Assembly: GCA_000964245.1 (NCBI GenBank)
Contig: LANB01000001.1
Location: 124,001 to 188,000, forward strand
DNA: 64,000 bases
Source: Cellvibrionaceae bacterium 1162T.S.0a.05
GTDB lineage: Bacteria; Pseudomonadota; Gammaproteobacteria; Pseudomonadales; Cellvibrionaceae
Reading direction: 5' to 3'
Under the pieces are notes generated by a model. That model was not told the origin of the DNA. It was given only the letters and a program-made list of their open reading frames with translations, and made no database searches. The position numbers were made by a program, and so were the translations under genes. Below, one piece after another: positions 51,229-58,676 of this stretch (position 1 is the first letter of the stretch; each line of letters starts with the position of its first letter).

Positions 51229-53712
51229 TTAGTTTATTTGCCATCGCTGGCTCGGCCAACTTGTAGTTAAGGCTTGTGCTTTCAGATCTGCGTAACTGCC
51301 ATTGTTACTCACCGTGAGATAATAGCCCGACCAAACATTTCGCAAGCGCACATCTGAACTTCCCGGTATGTCTTCTACAAGCCATTGCTGGCTCCCCCAA
51401 GTGCCTTCAAATTGATACAAGACAACGTCCGCATAGCCACTGTTATTCTGAACATTCAGATAACGATTCTCCGCGATATTTTTAATACGGACAAAACTGG
51501 TTCCTGAAACAGGTTCGATAAGCCAACCCTGTGTATTCCATGTTTCATCTTCTGGCTGTACTCTCACGTCCGCATCATTACCCGAGCCGGCAGCGGTTAA
51601 CAAAAAACCCGACCAGAGACTTTCGATTTGTTGTTCAGCAATCACAATCTCATCAGAACAGGCCCGAAATTGCACAACGTAATTTGAACACTGACCGTCA
51701 ATTTGATCCGTGTTATGACACACCAAACCATAGCGATCAAACTGCGCAAGACGATCCATGGGACCGTATAAACTATAAGTCCAGCCATTTGCCGGGTGTA
51801 CATATGTGGCTCGTACGCCTACGGTTTTAGTATCAGGGCTTGCGTCGCAAACGAATTGGTGGTCCGCTTTGGTTTCATAGTCGCCCGCCCCCTCCCAGCT
51901 TCCTGCTGGCGTATCTCTATTATTTTCGTTGGTCCAATAGGGAAGACCACCAGGCTCCTGGCATTGATAGGCCACTGAATAGTCAAAGCAAAGGTTTTCG
52001 CTGGTATCGCTGTTAACACATACCAAACCTTCCTTGCCATTAAAGGTTCTAACATTCTGTGGCAATTCTTGAGGATGAATCTCAAGCATACTGCCAACGG
52101 TGTGCGCACTTATTGTGCCCGGGTCACCACAATAACTGAGTAATGTTGCGTATTCTGATTTTGCTGCGGCAAACGTTTCTATATCGCTGTCGTTCCAATT
52201 AGACAAAGGTGTATCGCGATTAATCCAGGTGTATGGCTGGGTATCCGGATCGGCACCACTTATCGGATCGTGCGCCGGCATGGCTTCCACCGTCACATTG
52301 ACGCCGTCAAAAATTCCAAAATACGTGGACAAAACCTGGTTGATAGAGGGAATCAAACTCACTGGTTCATCTTTCGGAACGTTCGGTGGCGCGGCAACAA
52401 AACCGAATAAATCCGTTGAGTTATCCTCAATTGCATGACATCCATTGGCACAGGTGTTTTGGTTATTCAGCAAGCCTGCCATCGCGTTCATAAATGAAAA
52501 GCTTGTACCCGCGATGTGATAATCGCCTTCCGTATTGCCAGAAGCATCAAGAGATCGACCATAAGTGTCATGACCATCGTTCAGGAGACCAAACTGTGCC
52601 AGCAACGGTGCAATTCTCGGGGTCGCGATATAGGGCCCAGCTGAATGACAGTCAGTACAGGGAATTGACTCGGCAAGTTCCATGGGCGTTTCCCAAAATC
52701 CGGCCTCGTATGAACCTGGCGCGGCGTTTGCCGCAACGGTGGGTGAAACCAATTCGACAGACACCCCGCCCCTTGCCAACCCGGGAATGGAATCCTGCGG
52801 TTTCGCTTTAAAAAAGCAGGTTTCACCATTTTCCCGGTTGTGCATCAGCATCTCAACAGATTCCGCCAGAACAAAAGGTGGTGCAAGATTGTCCTCATCC
52901 AGGGGTAAATCGTTTTGCAACCAGCGACAGGCAAAAACCAGGTCAACCTGATCCGTAATGGTTCTGTGGCCGACATAATCGTTAACAGCGTGCCCAGCAA
53001 TCACGTCAGGAAGGTTCGGGTGCGCATCCTTGGCAAATTCATGAGCCGTTGCGCAATTCAAATCGTCGGGAATATCACTGTCACTAAAATTCAAAGCGGA
53101 TTTACAACTGGCCACATACGATGCAAACGATTCCTCTTCGATAATATAAATAAATGTTTGATCAAAATCCCGGTCTCCCGTTGCATTATCTGTGACAGTA
53201 AGCGTCACGTGATAATCTCCGACTTCGGTATAGGTGCGTGTAAAATCCGGTAAGGAACTTAAGTCAGATGTCGTTTGTGATAAAACGTTCCCGTTACCAA
53301 AATCCCACAACAAGGTACAGTTTGAACTTGAAGAACACTCGGAAGACGATGGCGAAAATGTCACGGTGATCGGAGTGCTTGATAAGGTCCCTGTATCACT
53401 GGAGCCACGTAACATAGCGCGCACCCCCCTATCTGTCGGGAGAAGAAGATTTGCCATATCATGTGCACAATCATCAACACATAAACTCGGGTCATTCGCT
53501 GGCATATCATTGTGAATTTTTGCTTGCAAGGTTTCATGGGTAACATTAAAAACCGGCGAAAAACCCGCAACTTCGCCATGGCAACCGTAACACCCCAGAG
53601 AATGGAACTCCGCGTGAGCTTCAGCAAAGATTGATTCAGATTGGGAGACTAACAATAAAATAAATAAGCCTTTCGTAAAAAAGGCAATGCCCTTGACGTT
53701 TTGTATCCACAT
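51229..53712 (-). CDS. Secreted heme/PKD/lectin multidomain protein, tandem copy 1
   Basis: 827 residues. Signal peptide ending IFAEA. Visible parts: a CYGCH heme motif (41-45) with the conserved MPANDPS, whose Met70 is a candidate axial ligand; a PKD domain (~110-190, WDFGNGN...GDYHVTLTVTDNATGD); a central region with CTDCH (352-356) and an unusual CX3CH motif, CANGCH (421-426); two copies of a Cys module (GLVCVNSDTSENLCFDY and GLVCHNTDQIDGQCSNY); and a C-terminal ricin-type trefoil (~697-827) with three QxW-like repeats. I infer a secreted c-type cytochrome that binds a glycan. It is 62% or so alike in layout to the next gene (copy 2), by eye. Confidence 0.8.
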   Translation of the reverse strand: MWIQNVKGIAFFTKGLFILLLVSQSESIFAEAHAEFHSLGCYGCHGEVAGFSPVFNVTHETLQAKIHNDMPANDPSLCVDDCAHDMANLLLPTDRGVRAMLRGSSDTGTLSSTPITVTFSPSSSECSSSSNCTLLWDFGNGNVLSQTTSDLSSLPDFTRTYTEVGDYHVTLTVTDNATGDRDFDQTFIYIIEEESFASYVASCKSALNFSDSDIPDDLNCATAHEFAKDAHPNLPDVIAGHAVNDYVGHRTITDQVDLVFACRWLQNDLPLDEDNLAPPFVLAESVEMLMHNRENGETCFFKAKPQDSIPGLARGGVSVELVSPTVAANAAPGSYEAGFWETPMELAESIPCTDCHSAGPYIATPRIAPLLAQFGLLNDGHDTYGRSLDASGNTEGDYHIAGTSFSFMNAMAGLLNNQNTCANGCHAIEDNSTDLFGFVAAPPNVPKDEPVSLIPSINQVLSTYFGIFDGVNVTVEAMPAHDPISGADPDTQPYTWINRDTPLSNWNDSDIETFAAAKSEYATLLSYCGDPGTISAHTVGSMLEIHPQELPQNVRTFNGKEGLVCVNSDTSENLCFDYSVAYQCQEPGGLPYWTNENNRDTPAGSWEGAGDYETKADHQFVCDASPDTKTVGVRATYVHPANGWTYSLYGPMDRLAQFDRYGLVCHNTDQIDGQCSNYVVQFRACSDEIVIAEQQIESLWSGFLLTAAGSGNDADVRVQPEDETWNTQGWLIEPVSGTSFVRIKNIAENRYLNVQNNSGYADVVLYQFEGTWGSQQWLVEDIPGSSDVRLRNVWSGYYLTVSNNGSYADLKAQALTTSWPSQRWQIN

Positions 53713-53834
53713 AGTCAGGAGTCCTCAGTTTAGTCTTTAGAACCCGTTTATTGGAGGGCCCCACAAACCACTGCGGGGACCATTTTTTGTGGGCTTTTAG
53801 AGACCGTTTTAGTTTAGGCGTGCATCCAGATTCT

Positions 53835-56348
53835 TTACCTGACTTTCCAACGCTGGCTGATCCAGTCGGCGCGTAAGCTTTTTGAGAGAACCTCTGAAAA
53901 ATCACCATCATCCACCACGGTTAAATAGCGATTGGCACCGACATTGCGAAAACGAATTTCAGTACTGTCGTTTGTTGGCTCTATCTCCCAGCGCTGGCGA
54001 TTAAGCCCTGCACTGTAATCACTTATTCTGACAACAGCATTCTCATTATTGTTTTCGACGGTCAGGTAGAGGCCTGAGGCTGTATTTTTAAGGCGAACGA
54101 AGGTCGTATTGGCTTCTCGCTCAATAACCCAATCCTGTGTATTCCAACTGTAGTCACGAGGTTGCGACCGCGTTTCCGCGCTATTAAAGGTATCCCTCGC
54201 AGTTAACAGGTTTCCAGACCAGGGCGCTTCCAGCGCTGCTTCAATAGCCTCCGCAGAATCTGAACACGCAAGATATTTCACAACATAGTTGGAACACTGG
54301 CCATCAGGCTGATCAGCGTTTTTGCACACGAGGCCACTACTATCAAACTCCGCCAATCTATCATCGGGGCCGTAGCCGCCATAGGTCCATCCATTAGCTG
54401 CAGTCGCTTGACCTTCTATGCCCGATACCTGGCGATTGCCATTCAGTATTTTTTCACTTGGAAGAGGCACGTTAAATACATCGAAAAGCGCAACACCAGC
54501 ACCACAAACATTGCCGCCTGCATCGTTTTCGTGAGCGCTTCGGGTTTCGTGATCACCCGAAAACGTCTCTGAATCGACATTGAACCAACGGGTCCATCCG
54601 GTTTTATTTTCAGAATCCTTACACTGGTAACGAACTTCGTAATTATGACAACTACCATCTGCTTGTTCGCCGTTCAAACATACGAGACCTTCAAGGGTGT
54701 TAAATCGAGACAGCTGATCGAGCATCTCATAGGGGTGGAAAGTTAAATCACTGCCTACAACATGGGCTTCAACAATATGTGGCTTACCACACCACGAAAG
54801 TGTTTTTTCGAATTTTTCTCGCGCACTAAAGATGGTTTCCACATCCCCAAAATCGCTCGCGGGATAAGGGGTGTCCTGATTGATCCAGGTGTAGTCCGAC
54901 GCTTCCGGCGATTCACCACTCGCCGGGTCATTAACGGGCATGACTCCGGCATCATTAATATTAAACTCGGGGAAGAACCCAATCGAATGTGATTTGAGCA
55001 CGGAATTTATCGCTGGAATTAAAACGGCGGGTGAAGAATCCCTCGATGTCGGGATATCTTTAAAAAAGTCCTGATTTTTGGGCGAATTGTCCTGAATAGA
55101 GTGACAACCGTTAGCGCAGGTATTTTGGTTATTTTGATATGCCGCCATGCTATTCATAAAGGCAAAGGTTGTACCAGCAATATGATAATGACCTTGTGTG
55201 CTTGTACCTGCCTGAGTTCGACCAAAGGTGTCGTGACCATCGTTCAGCACACCGAAGCGAGCCAGAAAAGGCGCGATTCTCGGCGTAGCGATATACGGGC
55301 CCGCCGCGTGACAATCGACGCAGGGAATAAATCTAGCGAGTTCCATCGGCGTGTCCCAAAATTCTGCCTCATAGGAACCTGGCGCAGCAGCCGCAGAAAC
55401 CGTCGGTGGCACGAGATCTACTGGAACCGCAGAATGTGTTCCTCCTCCCTGAAGTGGATAGGGGTGCTCCTTTGCCTTAAAAAAGCAGGTTTCACCGTTG
55501 ACTCGGTTATGCATGAGCAATTCCACGGACTCTGCCATAACAAATGGAGGTTCCAATCTTTCAGGCCCTGGCTGGGTGTTACTCTGTACCCAGCGACACG
55601 CAAACAAAAGATCAATTTCCTCGTTTATTCTGCGGTGACCCACATAGTCATTGATTGCACGTTCATCTTTGTCAAATAAGTAAGCATTTGCGCAATTCAA
55701 ATCATTGGGAATGTCACTATCATCAAAACCCAGCGTCGATTTACAACTCGCGACGTACTCTGCGAAAGATTCTTCTTCAGTCAGGAATATATAAGTCTCC
55801 ACATAATCCTCGTCACCCGTCACTGTATCGGTGACCGTCAAGGTGACATGGTAGTCACCCAAAGAAATATAGGAGTGAGTAATTTCGGGAAGGTCGCTAA
55901 CCTCCGATGTCGTTTGCGACCAACTTGTACCATCACCAAAATCCAGCTCCAGTTTGCAGGGGTTTGTCAGACACTTTGAAAAGCTCGGTCGAAAATCCAC
56001 TTCCGCAGGCACATTACTGGTCACCAGGGGTAAGCCCGTCACCAGCCCCAAATTGGCTACAACGCCATCTGGTGATAAAAGAAGATTTGCCATGTCGTGT
56101 GCGCAATCGTCGATACACATCGAAGGGTCATTTGCGGGCATATCGTTATGGATTTTGGCTTCCAATGATTCGTGGGTATAGCCTGGCGAAAGCGTAAAAT
56201 CCTGGTATTTACCATGGCAGCTGTTGCACGAAAGCGATTGAAATTCAATATGGGCGTCCGAAAAAACAGCCAGACTATAAAAAGTCGCCGCGAGAAAAAT
56301 TAAAACCTGAGCAAATCGATCACCACACTTAAATACACGAACCCACAT
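53835..56348 (-). CDS. Secreted heme/PKD/lectin multidomain protein, tandem copy 2
   Basis: 837 residues, upstream paralogue of copy 1 with the same order of parts. Signal peptide (FLAATFYSLAVFSDA), CNSCH with MPANDPS, a PKD domain (LDFGDGTSWSQTTSE...GDYHVTLTVTD), CVDCH in a PCVDCHAAGPYIATPR context, CANGCH, two Cys modules (GLVCLNGEQADGSCHNY, GLVCKNADQPDGQCSNY) and a ricin-type tail with NTQDW, RQRWEI and SQRWKV. All three heme motifs are kept in both copies, so they are probably functional. The duplication is old enough for clear sequence divergence. The gap between the copies is about 120 bp, so they may form one transcript. Confidence 0.8.
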   Translation of the reverse strand: MWVRVFKCGDRFAQVLIFLAATFYSLAVFSDAHIEFQSLSCNSCHGKYQDFTLSPGYTHESLEAKIHNDMPANDPSMCIDDCAHDMANLLLSPDGVVANLGLVTGLPLVTSNVPAEVDFRPSFSKCLTNPCKLELDFGDGTSWSQTTSEVSDLPEITHSYISLGDYHVTLTVTDTVTGDEDYVETYIFLTEEESFAEYVASCKSTLGFDDSDIPNDLNCANAYLFDKDERAINDYVGHRRINEEIDLLFACRWVQSNTQPGPERLEPPFVMAESVELLMHNRVNGETCFFKAKEHPYPLQGGGTHSAVPVDLVPPTVSAAAAPGSYEAEFWDTPMELARFIPCVDCHAAGPYIATPRIAPFLARFGVLNDGHDTFGRTQAGTSTQGHYHIAGTTFAFMNSMAAYQNNQNTCANGCHSIQDNSPKNQDFFKDIPTSRDSSPAVLIPAINSVLKSHSIGFFPEFNINDAGVMPVNDPASGESPEASDYTWINQDTPYPASDFGDVETIFSAREKFEKTLSWCGKPHIVEAHVVGSDLTFHPYEMLDQLSRFNTLEGLVCLNGEQADGSCHNYEVRYQCKDSENKTGWTRWFNVDSETFSGDHETRSAHENDAGGNVCGAGVALFDVFNVPLPSEKILNGNRQVSGIEGQATAANGWTYGGYGPDDRLAEFDSSGLVCKNADQPDGQCSNYVVKYLACSDSAEAIEAALEAPWSGNLLTARDTFNSAETRSQPRDYSWNTQDWVIEREANTTFVRLKNTASGLYLTVENNNENAVVRISDYSAGLNRQRWEIEPTNDSTEIRFRNVGANRYLTVVDDGDFSEVLSKSLRADWISQRWKVR

Positions 56349-57042
56349 GGGAGCCTCCCCTGTTTTAAAAGAGATTCAAAGTTAAATTAGTTTTCTGCTT
56401 ACTCAGGGCGCTGGGGAAGGAGTATTTTTTATCAGTTTTTACCGATTTTTTTAATACTTTTGATTATTTTTTACAAGCTGAACAATTAGATCTTATAGCT
56501 TTTTATTGGTAGTCATTTGTACGTAGCTTTTTACTTGTAGCTTTTTTATTAATAGCTTTTTTCTAGCAGTCTTGCATTAATTACTATTGACTCATTTTTT
56601 TGTTTGTAATTATCAGCTCCGTTTAGATAGTTAAATTTAGTAGCCTTAATTTGGTAGCTTCAGTTTTTCAATTCAGCAAATACTTATATCAATTTTCCAC
56701 CACTGGATGATAAGAATATTTAAGCTCGCATAACAGCTTGAATGAGACAATATAAAATAACTGTTTGTCCTGAATTCGGCCAAGAATAATAAAGAAAATA
56801 TACAAAGTAAACCGATTCTTCCACGCAGACAACGAAAGCGCCATTGGTGTCGCTTTAATGTCATCAGCAAGTCTAAAACCTGTCATTTTGTCACCATTTC
56901 AGGGGAGACACAGCTGTGCCAGCTGATCTCTTCAATACACCTTCGAAAACGGCGTCATGATCAAAATGTCACCAACTATTACTGGCGATTGTGGTACCCT
57001 TCCCTGATCTAAACCCTGATTCGGCCCTATTTTCAAAGAACC
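56349..57042. other. AT-rich divergent intergenic region
   Basis: 694 bases between the divergent cytochrome genes. The central part holds a degenerate 14-bp tandem repeat (56496-56594). The rest should contain both promoters; I see no gene. ORFs here are short, unsupported by ribosome sites, and compositionally random. Confidence 0.6.
56496..56594. repeat. Degenerate 14-15-bp tandem repeat (TAGCTTTTT type)
   Basis: About seven units at nearly constant 14-15-bp spacing. TAGCTTTTTATTGG, TAGCTTTTTACTTG, TAGCTTTTTTATTAA and TAGCTTTTTTCTAG are the best four; TAGTCATTTGTACG, CAGTCTTGCATTAA and TTACTATTGACTCA are diverged units. Confidence 0.65.
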
Positions 57043-58617
57043 ATGAGACTCAAAATATTCGCCCTGAAATCCGCTGTTAGTCGTCCAAGAAACATCCTGC
57101 TTTGCCTGATTTCAGCCTGCATCACCCTGAACAGTTCCCCGACCCTGGGTCAAAACCCCAAAACCCTGGCCGAAGTACAGCAAATTGTTAAGACCTACTG
57201 CGGCGCATGTCATGCTGTGCCATCGCCGTCTGTGATGCCGAGAAAAGATTGGCCCTATGCCGTTAAACGTATGGCCGAATTAGCTGCCGAGCGTGCAGGT
57301 CGGGAGTTAATTTCGGAAGAACATATTCGTGATATTACTGCCTACTACTATGGTAGCAGCCCGGAAGCTCTGGGGGTTTTACCCATTGATGAAAGTGCCG
57401 GTCCACTCAACTTTTCTTTTAATGAGTGGGCGAGTACCGGCGTCTTTCCTCTTATATCGCACATTCAAAGTACAAATTTGCGCGGCAAGGGAACAGAATT
57501 TCTCGTTTGTGATGCAGAGAGCAATGAAGTGCGTTTGCTCTACAAAAAGGGCAAAACCTGGCGCGAACAAACCCTCGCAAACATTGCCCTTCCCGCCCAC
57601 ACAGAAGTGCTCGATTATGATCAGGATGGCGATATGGACATCATCGTCTCCTCATTAGGGAAATTCTTTCCGCCTGTATCACTGGATATTGGTAAAGTTA
57701 TTTTGTTACGCCAACAAAAGAAAGGGAAATTTACGCAGGAAATCCTTTTAGAAAATGTTCCTCGCGTTTTACAAACACGGGCAATGGATGTCGATGAAGA
57801 CGGCGACCCCGACTTGTTGGTTTCTATTTTTGGTAACAACCAATACGGTGAAATCGCCTGGCTCGAAAATCGCGGCAAGGAAAAGCCGCTAAAACACAGC
57901 ATTCTCGCGCTTTCAGGAAGTTTAAATGTCAGCCCCGTGGATTTGAATGGCGACGGTCGTCTGGATATTGTCAGTCTCATTTCTCAAGAATATGAAATGA
58001 TTGTTGCCATGATCAATAAGGGTAAGGGAGAGTTTGACAAGTCAGTTATTTTTCAAGCACCTGAACCCATGATTGGTTCGACCAGCCTGGAACTTTACGA
58101 TATCGATGGTGATAAGGATATGGATATGCTTTTTACCAACGGTGACGCCCACGATTTACAAACCGACCCCAAGCCATACCACGGTGTGCAATGGCTCGAG
58201 AACCAGGGGAATATGAAATTTACTTTTCACCGATTGGATCGTTTCTATGGTGCAGTAAAAGCCAAGGCAACGGATATGGATTTGGACGGCGATATGGATA
58301 TTGTTGTCGCAAGTTGGAACAACCTCTGGGACGACCCCGAGAGACAGACGCTGATTTGGCTTGAAAATGATGGCAAACAAAATTTCAGTCGCCACCGACT
58401 GTTGAGTCGCCCCCACAGCGTTGTCAACTTTGAGTTAATCGATATGAATAACGACCGCTATCCGGATATCGTCGCCGGCATATTTAAAATCGATTTGTTA
58501 AAAAACAAGGTTGAAATCGAAAACGGTATGGAAAAAGGGGAAGGAGAAAGTTTCGATTTCAAGTCCAAAAAAACCCGAATCATGTATCTTGAGAATTCAG
58601 GGTTACCGAAAAAATAA
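57043..58617 (+). CDS. Secreted cytochrome c / FG-GAP propeller fusion
   Basis: 524 residues. An N-terminal signal-like region (~18-36) ends PTLGQ. A short cytochrome-c-like head (~40-110) has the heme motif CGACH (53-57), SVMPRKDW (Met65) and EEHIRDITAYYY. Then about seven FG-GAP/VCBS-type repeats with Ca-binding loops (DQDGDMDI, DEDGDPDLL, NGDGRLDIV, DGDKDMDM, DLDGDMDIVV, NNDRYPDIV), forming a beta-propeller. Its role is unknown. A propeller joined to one heme suggests docking to a partner protein or surface for electron transfer. It reads away from the lectin-cytochrome genes and towards the RoxA-like gene. Confidence 0.82.
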   Translation: MRLKIFALKSAVSRPRNILLCLISACITLNSSPTLGQNPKTLAEVQQIVKTYCGACHAVPSPSVMPRKDWPYAVKRMAELAAERAGRELISEEHIRDITAYYYGSSPEALGVLPIDESAGPLNFSFNEWASTGVFPLISHIQSTNLRGKGTEFLVCDAESNEVRLLYKKGKTWREQTLANIALPAHTEVLDYDQDGDMDIIVSSLGKFFPPVSLDIGKVILLRQQKKGKFTQEILLENVPRVLQTRAMDVDEDGDPDLLVSIFGNNQYGEIAWLENRGKEKPLKHSILALSGSLNVSPVDLNGDGRLDIVSLISQEYEMIVAMINKGKGEFDKSVIFQAPEPMIGSTSLELYDIDGDKDMDMLFTNGDAHDLQTDPKPYHGVQWLENQGNMKFTFHRLDRFYGAVKAKATDMDLDGDMDIVVASWNNLWDDPERQTLIWLENDGKQNFSRHRLLSRPHSVVNFELIDMNNDRYPDIVAGIFKIDLLKNKVEIENGMEKGEGESFDFKSKKTRIMYLENSGLPKK

Positions 58618-58624
58618 TAGACAC

Positions 58625-58652
58625 AAAAAAGGGAGCACAGGCTCCCTTTTTT
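58625..58652. terminator. Bidirectional terminator between the propeller-cytochrome and RoxA-like genes
   Basis: AAAAAAGGGAGC / GCTCCCTTTTTT stem with an ACAG loop between convergent genes; both strands end in a T-run. Confidence 0.9.
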
Positions 58653-58676
58653 ATTTTTCAATTACAGCAGAAGGCC

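Noticed and set aside
53757-53797. Hairpin between the two tandem heme-lectin genes
   Set aside because: Two competing pairings and no T-run on the minus strand; not convincing as a terminator.
53888-53902. 15-bp match to the MITE-like element end inside the coding region of tandem copy 2
   Set aside because: The codons align with the paralogue (GDFSEVLSKSL versus GSYADLKAQAL), with no insertion, so the match appears to be coincidence.
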